Assembly: GCA_951213105.1 (NCBI GenBank)
Contig: OX578136.1
Span: 151,672,678 to 151,736,677, forward strand
Direction: 5' to 3'
Source: Amaurobius ferox
Taxonomy: Eukaryota; Arthropoda; Arachnida; Araneae; Amaurobiidae
DNA: 64,000 nt
Shown: in pieces, positions 26,951 through 41,425 of the stretch
Layout of the letters: each line of letters starts with the position of its first letter
How positions within the stretch are numbered: the stretch's first letter is position 1
Position numbers and translations under genes: made by a program
The notes under the pieces: model-generated
Told to the model about the DNA's origin: nothing
The model's input: only the letters and a program-made list of their open reading frames with translations
Database searches by the model: none

Positions 26951-29900
26951 CTGTAAAGTAGAAAAAATAAAATTAAGCACACTTTGAAGCAAATCCATTT
27001 TGTAAATTTTCTAAATTTATATAGGTAAGAAATATTTATGCATCTTCAATAGAATCTGAATTCGCTCTATGAATAACTGGACATTTTCAGCTTGGATTTT
27101 GCTTATAAGCTGAAATGATTAGAATCATCTTCTGCGCATTGTAAAACTGTTTTAGACGAGTGGGCATATTCATAAATAAGAAAATAAAATACTTTTACGA
27201 AGACTATTAAGGTTAGTAACAATGAACTATTAACATTTCTGGTAGTGAGGATTTGTAACATTTAACATTACTTTGAAGTATGAAATGGCAGCAGTAATGA
27301 ACAAGAAATGCACGAAAAAGTGAGATAAGTAGGGTGCATTATAAATCAAAATCTGCACCAGATAATGAGCAGGAATTTATTTTAGAGTTCCAACTGCTTT
27401 TATGCAGATAATAAACTGCAACCACAGTGCAGAATTTAATATAAACGATGATTTTTTAGATTTAACCTCAGGTGTTCCACTACCTTGTTGATGGAGTGCT
27501 ACTGAAAATTTCACAAACACAAGTAAAAATCATGTCGAACGTAATTGTTCATAATTTCGGAACTCAAAAAATTAAAAGTTGGTACATGACTTATTAGCTG
27601 CGATCACCTTTATATGATATTATTTCGAGACCCCTCACTTCTATCTGATATTCTTCTGAGACATCCCCTTCCTTGTAGGGAAACAAATTTTACCACAAAC
27701 ATCCCAGTGACAAAAAAGCTGCGGAAGTCAGATTGCGTGTGGGGTTTCTGTTACCTGGGCGATGGAACAACCCAGCCGGACCTTACATCATCCCCGACTC
27801 TTAATAATTGCTTTGAAGGAAGGTAGAAGGTAATACATCTTTAAGAAGGAGAACCCCCTTTCTTTTCATTGTTCGTGGAGATGGTCATTGCATCGAAAAT
27901 GGCTTGCAAATTCGATGTCCATGCAGCTTACGGTCCACAGCTCACCATCCACTAAACATACATTTAAGAAGAAAAAACATTGTTGAGAAGGAAGGTGTAA
28001 CCCTCCCTCCTGTCATTTCACTTCATTTTATTTTATTTTTTCGCTTTAGCTCGGAGGCCACCAATTAACACTGGTGGCAGGAAGTATTAGTGATGTGCCT
28101 GGTCACGCAAGGCACTGTCCAGGCACGCACCAAACACTTGTTGCATGCAGCACCTTGCGACGGATGTAGAACTGGGTATAGGAAAACAGTCGAACACAGA
28201 AGCCCTCACTGTGCTCTGTATATTTTATATTGAATGAAAACGACGATGACGTCTTCAGTAATTATAGAGAACAAATTGTTTATAACTTGATTATTCGATA
28301 TTCGGATTTATGAAATGAACGGAGAAAATTACATTTCAGTTTCGCAATAATTTTTGTACCTTTTCCACAGAATTTACTGCTATAAAGAAAATTCTCAAAG
28401 GTTTTTACCTAGAAAACGAAGGTAAGGGCCGGGGAGGGAAAAGGACAATCTAGTGAAACCGGCCTATGTTTTGTCACAATTTAAAAAGAAAATCTTTTGA
28501 CTCCAATTGAGTATTTTTGAATATAATGCTTTAATGTGCCATGTATAGTTCCATTAGCAGGATGAGGAGAATGCATTTAATGAACGAAGCTATTGCATTA
28601 CTGAGATAAAACGATGCTCTACATAATTAGTTTTCAATATATTTATTATTTCCAGATGTTTTATCAAAAGTCTTCGTAAAGTATTCTCACCAGTTCTTCA
28701 AGACTTAGTAAAGACGTTGCCAGAATCTCAGAAAGGAGAAGCAATGGTTATGTGGCTGATTATATTGCTGGACTTTGTTTTCCAATATCAACCCCATAGA
28801 AAACTTATGAAATTTACCCAATTGGGGATTATCACCCATCGGTAACGAGTCCCCTTGCCAACGTCAGTGTGGCATAGCACATTTATTTTCTTCTCTACTA
28901 GTTAAGGAACTTTCTTTTTCAGGCAGAAACTATGATAATCTGCAGACATTTGTTTTCTTCTGAACATTTAAAAATTCTCAACTGTAATAAACTAAACAAT
29001 ATTTTATAGTGTAAATATTCAAACAAGAGCTTGAATGTACAATTCTAATACCTTGCTGAGCACATTTTTCCTTTTATTTTGGGGAATATAAGGCAGTACT
29101 TTAGCAGCGTACAGGATTTGAACATTTCAATATTGAAAAATAAATTGGAGAATTTAAAATAAATGTAAAAAACTGTTTTATAATCCACACTAAATAACAT
29201 GTGTGAAATGTAGAAAGTATGGAAAATCTATATAAAAGTATTCTCTCAAAATCTTAAAAATGAATAAAACTTAATCTTAAAAATGAATAAATACGTATTC
29301 TTTTACGTATTTATATCACAAAGCTTTACCCAGAGAAAGATTCGAATTGCTGCCAGTGTCGGAACTTCCAATCTCCCCCCACCCCCTTTACGGCTAGAAT
29401 CTGGACTGGGTCCCCCAACCACTGTTAATTTCTTAAACACTTATACCAGTTTTTTTAGATCCCTCTACAAGATCTGAACCCCCTTCTGCATTTTAAGATT
29501 TTATGGTTTGGCAGTTCCATACCTCATTTCTACCTCTCTATCTTGAGATAAACGCCTTATCAACTGAGTTGTTCAGGTTATGAGGCAGGACCTCGGTATC
29601 ACGTTCTTTCCTACGAATCATCCTACGAGAGCCTCAAAGAAACTGCCATAAGTAATAAAATTTTAACGTAAAATCTTTGGTTCCATGCCGCTGAGAGTCT
29701 CCAACCCCGTCTCCCCACCTTCACCTTCTCGCAGCCGTGTCTTGTGGCCTCGTGGGAGCCAGGCCGGAGCACGTCCACTTGGATATGCGGCTCGCGTACG
29801 CCACTTCCTCCCGCGAAAGAAGCACACACAGCTGCGGCAGTCCCTGTCTGCTGTCACTCACGACCCTTGCCTTTGTTCAAAAAAGCAGTCCCGTCGTCCG

Positions 29901-31344
29901 TGATTTATAATTGGAAGAACAATGCTGGGACAGAGATGATCTCGCAAAATTGAGAATACTGACGTTGAAGATGAAACTATATAAGTTGTGGGTGGCATAG
30001 CACATCGCCTTGTGGTCATCTCTGTCCAATTAACCCTCTGTTGCATGAATTATTTTCAAATGTCAACAAGATGGAAATAAACATCGATCTCATTGATTTG
30101 GAGCAGGTAAGGATCTATTAAGTAGTGAATAAAAGTATACTCTGCCGATAGTGTTCTTGGGACAAAAATAAAATGTAGGCCCGGTGATGCATCTGTATAA
30201 ATCCTTTTGTATAGATTTCTATAGACTAGATTGTATAATAGATGGAGTGAAGCAACTATAGTGATGCCTCGAGTGCCAAATAAACGAGAGTGTCTGGATT
30301 TAAGAACGAGTCCCTTAACAGAAATGTCTTTCAATTTAGAGGCTAAAATGAAGATTTTCAAAGATTCCCATCTTTAATTGCCGTAGGCAAGGAGCCAATC
30401 TATTACGTTGATAATTTTATAAAACCATCGTTGCGAAATGAGGACTGTATGACGATTCTCAAGAAAATGAAAATATCTTGTATGAGAAAGATACTGTATA
30501 AAATTCTCGACTACTGTGACCCTAGAACTAATGCAAAAATACAACGATTCGTATAAATACATGATAACTTTTGAATACATATAAAATATTTAAACACTTA
30601 TGGGACATACAAACACTTTTGTGACATATAAACATTTGTGAAATATAAATACTTCCCATGCTTGGAGACAAAGGTTTCCATGCCTGCAAACGTCAGCAAT
30701 TAAAACCCTAATCATGTGTAGTATGCAAATAAATAGCTTTCATGTCACGCCATGCCTGACGTAGCTTTTATACTACCAAATAGGGATTTACAAATATCAA
30801 ATGTGTAGACATGCTTTCAGCTATTATATATCTATTGGCGGATTTTACAATATGATTGGCGATTGTAAATGCCTGCAGTCAACTGTTACCATTTTCCAAT
30901 ACAATTTTACATTTCGAAAATATTGTATTCAAATACATATAGTTTGACCATAAAAAATATTAACCATGCTGCAATTCTAAAAGTTCATTTGACTACTCAG
31001 AATGCAAAATGCATCACGCTTGCTTAAATTAAAACATTGAAGTATCCGTCTGAGCAGGGACCATGTGCAAGCTGACCAGATGTTTTCAATAACAGAATGC
31101 ATTTTGAATATCAATTTAGAATATTTTTTTCTTATGGAGATGCAAAAAACAGTGAATATAATTTTGAATATTAATTGTAAAAATCGGTTGATTTTAACTC
31201 AAGCTATTGGTTTAATACAGAAAATTTATAGTTTTAAATTAATAGAGTTTAATTGATAGACTATATTACTTATCGGAGGTTTAAAGTTTTTCCTATACCT
31301 CTATAGTCAAACTGGCTGTGCCGGAAAAATGGTTATTTATAATT

Positions 31345-32292
31345 ACTTTCCTTATATGCATAATGTATAAGGAAAGTATTGTGACGGGATCGAAAATTCG
31401 AATTCGAGTTTTCGACGGGAGAGCACGTTTCAAGCATTCCTGATCACGAATCAAACATTTTTGAAGTGATGTCTGTGTGTGTGTGTGTATGTGTGTGAAA
31501 GTATATGTGTGTGTGTGTGTGTCAGTGAATCTGTGGAGACGATAACTGACGAACGAATGGACCGATTCGAACGAAATTTGGTACAAAAATCACAATCCGT
31601 AAACACTGGAAGCCTATTGTTTTTATACGCAATCGAATGTTCAGAACCCCCTAAATTTTCGAGGGAAATTTTGAAAAAATCGTCAAAAAATCAAAACCAC
31701 TAATAAAGTTGCGCAAATAGATATTTCTTATGTAATTTTTTATTAGAAAACGATTGACATAAATTATAAAACGCTAACATGAACCGTTCTCTAGATATTG
31801 CACATTTTTAAAAAAAATTATCAAAAAGTCATATAAAATAAAAAAAAATATATCCTATTGAGAAACATGTTCACTTTTCATATGTAATGCCATGCGATAA
31901 ATTTGGTGACATCATTTTCGTGGAACTAGCTCGTTCCATTCATGAAAAAAGATACTTTGAATAATACTTTTGTATTTGAATGCCAATAATCATTAACTGC
32001 TGTAAGAATAACTTATTTCTCCACCCATAACGCTTGGTGATATTTTGGCGACAAATTTTGCGGAATGTCGCCAACTTGGCGACATTTTTAATTGTTGCCA
32101 AATTAACAAAAATCTCGCCAAATGGATAAAAATGACGCCAAATCAATGAAAATGACGACTAGTTGAAGGAAATTCAATATCTTGGAAAGAATATAAGTAT
32201 TTACTATAAGAATAACATTTTTTTAACTGTAAAAGTAGTAAATTCATTGCATTATATAAGGAAAGTCATGTGTTGCCCATATCAGATTGGTT
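31345..32292 (+). mobile_element. Helentron-like non-autonomous element, family A, copy 2
   Basis: This copy is colinear with copy 1 and in the same orientation. It has the 5' inverted repeat ACTTTCCTTATA / TATAAGGAAAGT, a GT microsatellite at about 31472-31522, the shared core with the ACGATAAC and GAACGAATGGACCGATTCG segment, and a single 3' end (TATAAGGAAAGTCATGTG at about 32258, then a weaker stem-loop and T-rich DNA). It lies inside the large GATA intron, opposite to the gene. Compared with copy 1 it lacks the duplicated 3' terminus. Confidence 0.7.
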
Positions 32293-34150
32293 TTTTTTTA
32301 TGTAGATACTCTATTGCGTTGTTAAAAAAAGTATTTTTCAATTACTCAGTCTGAATATTACGGTATTCTTGATTACACATATTGGCAACGTACATCTTAC
32401 ACTAGTTTCAGTGAGTGTATATATTCATTAAATGCGTTCTAAATACGTAGGTATTCATTAAAAAATACAGAAAATATTCGAACAGATCATTAAAAAGATC
32501 TTGTTTTGAATTTTGTTTATGCGTTTGTCTTTTAAAAATTTCTATGCCCAATCCCATTAATTAATCACCAATCATCAATCACCTTAGACATAACAATTAT
32601 TGATTTATCAATTAACTACATATAAATATGAATCAAAATGAACAATTGAGAAGCATCGATAATTAACGATCTATATATAAAAAACATTTTGTACCCTCTT
32701 TCCAAAATTTTTGGGTACAGCAATATCCCTACGCCAGTGTTCTCACATGTACGTTTTCTGTCTCCACCCATTCATCAACACTAAGAGGAATTTTAAGGTT
32801 GGCAGAGTTTCGAAAAATCGCAGTCGCAAACGTTTACCCGTCATTCATTCGTCGCCAAAATATAAAAAAGAGGGGGCTGGAATAAGTAAGAAAATGAAAA
32901 AAAAAAGGGCAACTGAGCATCCAGTCCATTCTTTATATCCTCATTATTATTATGTTATTATTTGAGCGTCGGCTCTGGGTCGAGTGAGCACGCACAAAAA
33001 GAGGAACGACAGCGCCAAAGAAATAAAGCAGCATTAAATAAATAGCCGAAGAAGAGAGAGAAAAAAAATGGCCGCAGAGGGTGGTCAAGAATATCAATGA
33101 GGGGAGCGACCCAATTAAAGACTGGAGGGGGGTGGTTCTTAGTCGCGCCGTGGTGACTCGGCCTTCCTGTCTCGGGGAACAGTTGTGAGTTTGGCCCACA
33201 TACGACACTGTGTCCGATACGTGCACTTTGTGTTGGTCAGTTCCTGCCCATAGTTCCATCAGACACGCAAGCAGGGCAACGGTTCATATTGCACTCTTCA
33301 CAAGCGTTTATGGACGCATTGGGACGTGCCGTCGATTCGAAGGATGGTTCACAGTATAGAAATCAAACCTGGTGCTCTATAGAGTTGAACCAGGTTTAGG
33401 TCATCAGCGACATGTGGACGGGTTGGGTCCTCAACTATTGAGGTGCTCCACACATATGACTTACCCACTAGTCAGAATTCATCATATTCAAGGAGAATTT
33501 TGGTCGGGGACGCAATTTTTCTGACACTATCCCCCTTTTTTGAGTACGCTTCTGAGTTTGATGATAGAAGCTGGGAAACAAGTAGATTAGTGACAGAACT
33601 TTCAAATCCTGTCCATCTTCCTCGCCCGTTCCATGATCTTGGATACCATTAATAACTTCTTAAATATCTCTTTTACGATATTTTCTTCGAACCCTCTAAA
33701 TTTCTGCCACTTTCACCCCATATTACAAAAAATTGAGGTATATAGATACCGCCACTCGGTTAGACCTTGGTTATGTACTCAATGATGTTCTGAATGTTTT
33801 AAAAGTTCTCTATTTATAATTATCTACTATTGTTCACCGTGGATATCGTCAATGATGTACCCATAAATTGTTTGAAATATGGAGTGGGGGACTGGATGTG
33901 TAAACATTTTTGCTTTAAATATTTATTTATTTATTAATTTTTCTTTTCTCAATATTGGTTAAAGAATTCGTTGATAATTATACTGAAATATAAATTAATA
34001 TTACGTCTAATATATGGTGTTTACGTTAGCAGTTAATTGATGACAATTAATATTTTATGAAATGTCAATTGATTAACGCTAATTAATAGGTACTAATTAA
34101 TCAATAAAATCAATCGTAACAGGGATCTTTGTTCAAATAAATCCAGTAGT

Positions 34151-34379
34151 TGTTGTTGTTGTTGTTGTCGTGTCCCTAACATTACATTTAAGGAAGAATG
34201 TGTGCACTGCTTCTGTTTAGTCTAATAACCCGGGGCACCCGAAGGTAGAAGTCTGACTTCTGCCCCAAATAAGACATTACAACATCCATGCCAGCAGGCG
34301 GGACTCGAACCCGCAATCTGGCAGCCGAGCCGTCACGAGGAAACGCCTGCCTCTTTGACCGCTCGGCCACCACATCGGC
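34151..34379 (-). mobile_element. tRNA-derived SINE (family 2) with 12-bp target-site duplication
   Basis: Read on the minus strand it begins near GATGTGGTGGCCGAGCGGTC, an A box of the Leu/Ser tRNA type, and has a B box in GCGGGTTCGAGTCCCGCC. Its body is unrelated to family 1, and it ends in an AAC-repeat tail. The 12-bp repeat AAATCCAGTAGT flanks it (34139-34150 and 34380-34391). It is inserted in the GATA intron in the gene's orientation. Confidence 0.83.
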
Positions 34380-34884
34380 AAATCCAGTAGTAAATTAAGT
34401 ATTTTCTTATCTGGAGATTCAATTGGTTTCTACCCCCTCCCCCTACGCACATCAAATAAAAACAGTAAATATGTGGAATTAAAGTAAATTTAATTAATAT
34501 TTAAAATCCAAATTTTAATATAATTCCCAAAATTTAAGAGCTATCACAACCTCTCACTCGCTGAGCAATCTGATCGGCATTCTATTGCATCTACATTGGT
34601 TTAACCATGCCTATCACTGCACCATTCGAATATTTTGCTTTAACTATGAAGAATGCATAGGCGAAGAACACGAAAAACATGAATCTACGTTTCTTTGTAG
34701 ATTTTCGCTCCAAATATAAGTGTATACATATTTCAATATTACTCCGCTGAGCAAATAAAGCAGGTATCTTATTCTTTAATAAGCCCAGGAGAAGTAGAAT
34801 CTGTTGTCCAACAAAGTAAATTGGAACATTGTGGAAATACAAAATTTACGTGATATTTTATGCATCTTAACATTGACTGTGTTT

Positions 34885-35385
34885 TTTACCTGTCATGCGT
34901 ACATAACATAATGTATAGGGCAAGTATTGTGACGGGGTAGAAAATTCGAAATAGAGTTCTCGGCGATTTCGAATTGTGACGGGGTAGAAATATTTACCCC
35001 GTCATACTTTCGGGTGATAATTCCCGAAAGCAGATTCAGAACTAGTAGTAGAATAAATAGTGCGTTTTCTAGGGTATGTGTGTAGGTCTGTGGAAGCGAT
35101 GTCTTACGAACGAATGGAGCGTTTCGAAAATTGAAAAGTTTGGTACCATTATTACGAGCCATGATGAATACTGGAACACTATTAATTTTAAACACAATGG
35201 AATGTTCGAAAGATTCTCCAATATTCGAATGAATTTTTGAAAAAATTCAGGGTCTTTGATTTGAATGATGATAAATAGAGTATCATTTCATGCATAATTT
35301 TTCATTAGAACGAATGATACAAACTTCAGAGCGTTAGCATGAACTGTTCTTTAAATATTACACGATTTTCTAATAAATTCTTGAG
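34885..35385 (+). mobile_element. Helentron-like family A, divergent 5' fragment
   Basis: TATTGTGACGGGGTAGAAAA near 34925 and GACGGGGTAGAAAT near 34979 match the leader of family A, here duplicated. Downstream, CTTACGAACGAATGGAGCG and GAACTGTTCTTTAAATATT match the family core. The 3' subterminal repeat and stem-loop are absent, so the copy is truncated or decayed. Boundaries are approximate. Confidence 0.5.
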
Positions 35386-35589
35386 AAAATAATTTGAAAA
35401 ATCAAAGATTTCAATACTGTTAAATAAAGAATTATTTTTAAAGGTACCTTTCTCGGGATATTACCTTTTTTCTTAAATAAATTTACCGAATGTATCCCAG
35501 AAACATTGAGGCATGCAGTACATTTCTTGCATACCCGACCACCCGCCAATAGTTTCAAAATATTTTATCCAGATTTTGAACAGAAAAAA

Positions 35590-36030
35590 AAAAATCGAAG
35601 AAAAGACTCATACTACGACAAATAGGAATCAATTATATAAATCAAAGATTTGGAAAACATCGAATAATTTATATCGAATTATACAGAAAAAATCGAATAT
35701 GTGATGTATACCACCGAAAAAAGGAGTCAATTACACAAATCGAAATAAAAAAAAACAATCGAATAACTTATATTGAATTATACAGAAAAAAATGTGAAGA
35801 AAATACTTATACTACCGCAAAAAGGAATCCTTTATGCAAATCGAAGATACGGAAAAAATCGCATAATTTATATCGAAATCAAATTATATGGAAGAAAATC
35901 GAATATGTGATGTATACCACCAAAAAGGAGTCTATACAAATCGAAGATACAGAAAAAATCGAATACCTTATATTGAATTTTACAGAAAAAGAATTTAAGG
36001 AAATACGTATGCTACCACAAAAAGGAGTCA
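35590..36030. repeat. Degenerate tandem repeat of about 100 bp, 4-5 copies
   Basis: AAAAAGGARTC blocks recur near 35618, 35717, 35819, 35923 and 36019. Each is followed by CAAATCGAAGATACRGAAAA and a TCGAATAATTTATATCGAA-like stretch. The repeat is diverged and slightly variable in length. It supplies the first part of a chance 136-codon open frame (35907-36317). Confidence 0.65.
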
Positions 36031-38719
36031 CAACGTTTGAGGGAAGTTTACTATCGCCATCCTCTTTTAGTTACTATATATTTAAAAAAAATAACTTTCC
36101 AGACACGGGTAACGCCTTTCTCGATCACAATAACGCATTTTACCAGCACACGCGCATTTTAAAATGTACCATACATATCAACATCGCTAATCATCCAAAT
36201 TCAAAGGTTAGCCCAGCAATCAGTATTGGGATGAAAATAGGAATAGCCCATGAAAAGGAATGCTCGAAAATAAAAACTTCCTCACAATTACCGAAATGTG
36301 GGTCGCTCCCGAGTTAAGAGAATAATTATTCTGACCGCAGTACATTTCAAAATTAAAAAAACAAATGCTCGCAAAATAGAAAGAAAAGACGGCTGGACAA
36401 CAATTAAACAATCAGCAACTCCTAGATATGCACAATTGTTCGTAAAACTCCAGCGTTGTGAAGGAACAATTCCGATTGTTTTAAGCCTTTTCTATGCCCC
36501 CTGGCCATTTGGACGCATTTCGACGGCATCCCCGTGAGAACAGGTCTGACTTCCAGCCAAAACTATTGATGTTCTTAAAACCACTAATTGGTTAAACAGG
36601 CAATTAGAGTCTCATAGAGGAAGGATCGTCGACTGACCTCCTTCAGGAGATGTAGTTACTCGCATTTGGGGATGCATTAGTAAAGGGAGGAAGTGCAAAA
36701 ATGGTGTGATGTGTATTGTTACGACGTATCCTCTCAAAACGTGCGTCTACTCCCAGGATACAAAAATGAGTCCGAATGTAAAGATAACTAACGCTTTTAG
36801 TTAAAAGCGCCAATACGCGTAAACAGGAACAATACACCGCTAACAACACTATACAAGATGACAAAAGCAACTGTTAAATACAATAAAACAGCAATTAAAT
36901 GCTCAACTAATTTACAAAACAGTCGATACTATTCTCACAACACTGACATATCTCACAATTCGATTTTACTCGTATTTCATCAACTTTCTCCAACTGAACG
37001 ATGACTTCCTTATATAGTCTCTAGAAAAATTTCTAGAAAGAGAGCGTATATCATCAAAACTAGTCTATATTTCTAGTAGATTTGAAAACACGACAAAAAT
37101 CACCAAGTTGACGATATTTCGCCAAATATGGCACCCATGCCCCCAAAAAGTCGCCAGTGTCTACTAACCCTACTTCCACATAATAGGAGTGGCTGCCTGT
37201 AAAAGTGCTTTCTCCTTGTGTGAAGTCAATATACAGCAAAAGCATTTTATGTATTCACAACAATATCTGAAAGCGGGATATTTCAAGAGTTGATAGGACC
37301 TGTTAACTACCGAGTAGATATCCTAAAGAGTAATCTTTAAGAGTATAGATATATCCTAAAGAGTAATTCTTTAATCCGTACCTATGAACTACTGTGACGT
37401 ACATTGGTAAAGTTGCAACAGGGGTTTATGGGTGAACCCCTCTCCCCCATCCCAGCATTATGAAAAAGATGTCTATGACAGTAGAACTTTTTTCCAAAAT
37501 CTTGAATCTGCGCCTATTTCTGACTATACGTGTTTTGTTGCTTTATCATAAACACAAACATTTAAAGATAGGAATTAGAAATGTTTTATTTTTATTTTTA
37601 TTTTATTTTTTGTAAAAGAGTTTAAGAAAAATACTAATTTTTCCGTTCTACTATTTTAGGCGTAACCAGAATTTCAGAAAGGGGGGAAGCTTCGTCCCAA
37701 ATGGGGATTTGTAGTGCTGAATTTCGTTTTTGAATCTTATAGAGAACTAATGAAATTTTTGCACCAATGGGGATCTGACCCCTTCCCCTTCTATGTCAGC
37801 TGTTAGTTTCTGAACCAAGAGATGGGAGATTATTTTCTCTAATTCAGGTCCACTACACATTCTGAAAGGTATCACATTCTGTGTGTGATAGGCAGATAGA
37901 TATCCATCATTCTATCCGCTAAAATCCTTTCATCTTGATCACATGGCTCCATTTTGGCTACCGCTTAGGCAAGCAGATGCCGTTTCTAATAAAATCTGCA
38001 TGGAAGTTGATTGCTTCCTAACACTGAGTTTCGTGACTGGATACAAGATTTGTTTGACTGGTAGCAATTGATTCAGAGCTCGAAGTAACATCCCTAAACC
38101 GAAATACGTCGGGACAAAATGACAGTTTCGGTAATCATCTTCTGTTAAAAATCCATGTGTTGTTTCATAGATCATCATGCAACCAGATATTTCGACCGAC
38201 CGTTTTCGAGGATGGGGAACAGCCGTGAGCGAGACTTATGATCATTCATTTATGCCACTAAAGTTTAGACGAGGTCGTACGCATGATGCTCTTCGTATCT
38301 AGGAGGATAAAAGGTATAAGACAAAAAGAAAAAAAAAATCCGAGGTGTGGTTTTGGGGGGGGGGGGGGGGGAGATTGGACGCGGCAGTACGAGGTTGTAA
38401 CAGCGCCCAGAAATTTTTGCATACTCGAAATCCGAAGATGAATGGGCTGGAAATTCGTAAAGAGCATTTGTGAAAGTTATGCAATGTTATAAATCAGAAT
38501 GGTTTTAAAATCAGATAGGCAGAGCAGTAGGTAAAAGTGGGCTGAACTAAAATTGGTAAAATTGAATATTTGGTAATAAAAACGAATTCGTGTTTCAGAA
38601 TTCTCCCTCTATGTACGTCTCTGATGATAGAAGTGTTGTTTATAAGACATCACACGGCCTCTGCCCAAACTATCCTCGTGATCACCTGGAGTACAGGCAC
38701 GTTAAATATGTGGGTCCTT

Positions 38720-38845
38720 AAGTCCTTTTAAGAGGTTGGAGGTAGGGGAAGGACGGTACCGACTCTGTGAATCCCACCTCTACTGGGTTCCGGTCCAAAC
38801 ATATACCTTACACCTCCGGATAGGTCGGACGGTCTGGGTCGAAAA
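38720..38845 (+). mobile_element. tRNA-derived SINE (family 1), degenerate fragment
   Basis: AAGAGGTTGGAGGTAGGGGA, then ACTGGGTTCCGGTCCAAA and TAGGTCGGACGGTCTGGGTC, follow the family 1 body in order. The promoter boxes and part of the middle are missing. A hAT MITE sits 37 bp downstream. Confidence 0.6.
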
Positions 38846-38882
38846 AGAAGACATCTCTCGATAAGATTGTTATGGTCTAAAT

Positions 38883-39240
38883 CAGGGGTGGCCAACCCAA
38901 ATGACCTTGCGGGCCACTTCGGGAACACATTATAATCCCGCGGGCCGCATATATATATATATATATTTAATTGCCAATGGCTAGGCACTTGACTCATAAT
39001 CAATTGACTTGACTCATCGCTGCAATGCAATACTGCCCACTTCTAAGTATGTATAAAAACAGAAGCAACGTGATAAAATAGAAACAGTTATGGAATTTAT
39101 CTGTTACAAAACACTACACTAGAAACAAAAATATTGCACAAAATAATCGTATTTTGTAAAGTTGTAATGAATCTCGCGGGCCGCAAAATTATTCAAGGCG
39201 GGCCGCATGCGGCCCACGGGCCGCGGGTTGGCCACCCCTG
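38883..39240. mobile_element. hAT-type MITE with 16-bp inverted termini and 8-bp TSD
   Basis: The ends are CAGGGGTGGCCAACCC and GGGTTGGCCACCCCTG, a perfect 16-bp inverted repeat, flanked by GTCTAAAT at 38875-38882 and 39241-39248. GCGGGCCGC motifs repeat in both subterminal regions. The 358-bp interior is AT-rich with a short TA microsatellite and no coding sequence. It is a different family from the hAT MITE at 10400-11091. Confidence 0.88.
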
Positions 39241-41425
39241 GTCTAAATAGTATGTTAAATAAACAGCAAAGGCGATGTTTATAATATCAAAGTATGACAC
39301 TGGATGATTTTTTACGTTTTCTCAACAAAATATCAAACTACATATACCAGGTAAGGCTACCACTTTCCTTCTGAACTCGGTATCTCAGTCAATAGCCAAG
39401 ATCTCGGAAAGAGGGGTTACGACCAGGGGAGAAAACCCAGACTACCCGACTCACCCTAGGGTATGAGCAGCAATTTGAGGGGCCGCGGACCAGATGGGGG
39501 ATTACAGTGGCGTGCTTCATTTTCTAGTATAGACCCTATTGGAAAAATAATGTAAAATTTTCAATAATGGGTGTTTATTACCCCCTCCCCTCCCTGCCCA
39601 CGAAAACAGACGTATGAAGATATAGTACAAAATTGCCTCATTGGGTTATGTTAATTTCAATTTGAGATTTCATGTTCCTTCCCTATAACTTCATCTCATA
39701 CGCAATTAATGTTTGCTTTATGCCGATATATATCTTTCTGCTACTGACAGATCTATTTAGCCTTCCCAATTTCGCTACCGTTGAAAAGGACTGCCATCAT
39801 ATCATCTAGTTTAACAAAACTAACATGTCTTTTGTCGATGATAACTGCAGCAAATCAACACATCAGCAACACACACTGAAAATCACTTATCCGGATGTCA
39901 GCGCCTTCGTCAAGCCAATTTGTTATCCTGCGACATCTCAAACCTCGTCCATCCTGAACCATGATGGCGCCGGTCTTCGCGTCCGACACCGATATTTAAA
40001 TAATTTCGGGCTCTATAATTGATTTTGATCGATCGATCCTTCGATTGCTTCTTACCTTTCCTGGAAATTACGGTAGAGGACGAAAAAATGTAATATAAGT
40101 TCTCGATAAAGAAAAAAAAATGCCCCCCCCCCCCCCCCTCTTTTTCATCATCAAAAAACCTGCCCCTCCTTGCTGAGACTGTTTGCGTATACCCGAAAAT
40201 AAGCTGTCCTGCCGTGTATATGAGGCAAAGGCGAAGAAATAACGATCCCTCAATTGTTAGGCAATTATTATTGTGTGCGTGTAGTTAGTTAGTACAAGCA
40301 CAGAAGGGAAGATGTGTTTCTTTTTCTTTCTTAACTTTTTCAAAGCTGAAATTCGTCGATGGAGGCGAGGGGGGGGGGGGGGGTATAGAGCGGGTAATAA
40401 CAGTTAATTCCGAGACGGGATGCCCCGTCAAAGTGAAAGAGCGTAATTGGACAAAAATTACGCCTTTTCATCCCATATCTTAAAACGGTAGCCTGTCTCC
40501 CGAAACAGCAAAATGCTGATATTTTTATTCTTCAAAATCCCCATGCGGAAAGGATGGGAGAGAAAGAGGCAGACGATTTTTATTATGTACTGGAGGGAAT
40601 TAATTCTAAATTGAATTTGTAAGACGTGATTTCAAAATGTGAGCGATTGAATCTTTTGGGATATGCTAAAGAGTAAAAGGGGTTATCAACTTTGCTATGT
40701 AGGGTATATACAGAACCAGTGGCGTAGGTAGGGGGCTTGGAGTCATACCCCCTTCCATTGGTTGAATAATTACATACATTAGTTATCCATAGGATCCATA
40801 TTGGAAAACACAATCCTGCTCTCTAAAATGTCCGATTTTGTCATCGCCCCTTCCCTCTTTCAGAGATCCTGGCTATGCCTATGGATAGGGCTTAGGAGAA
40901 ATACGACCCCTCCCCACACACACGTTATAGGCTACCAAGTACATTAACTCTCCATAGGGTCCATATCGGAAAACCGACAAAAAACGAAACCACGTATTTG
41001 TTCGCTTGTCAGTGAGGACAAACCATCGTTACGAACTCTCTAAGTCAAACATACAGTGTTTCTCCGAACATACAACAGCTCCCCTTGTCTCCTGCTGTTT
41101 GGCGCCCACCAAGAACGTCGCCGGCGCCAACTTTCAGAGCCAAGGCGACACTTCTATTTCTTTGCCAAACGAGGTTTGTTCGAACTTGGAAAATATCAAA
41201 GGGGTGTATTGTTGGGACAGTTTTCAGAAACCGCAAAAACTTTCGGCAAGATGGAAAAAAGTAATCTTTCACTGAAGGAGAATGGAACAGGAGGCAATTC
41301 GAAGAAAATAAATGTAAAGTGGGCAGCAGAAGACTTTCACTTCAAACATGAATATTTTTTCTGATAAATTTGGAATACACTATATTTATGCCCAGTAAAA
41401 TAGGGTGGAAAAGAGAAAATGCACC

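Noticed and set aside
29540..29600. tRNA-like A box on the minus strand (CAACTCAGTTGATAAGGCG)
   Set aside because: No B box at the right distance was found.
35907..36317. 136-codon open frame as a gene
   Set aside because: Its first part is a degenerate tandem repeat and the remainder matches nothing recognisable.
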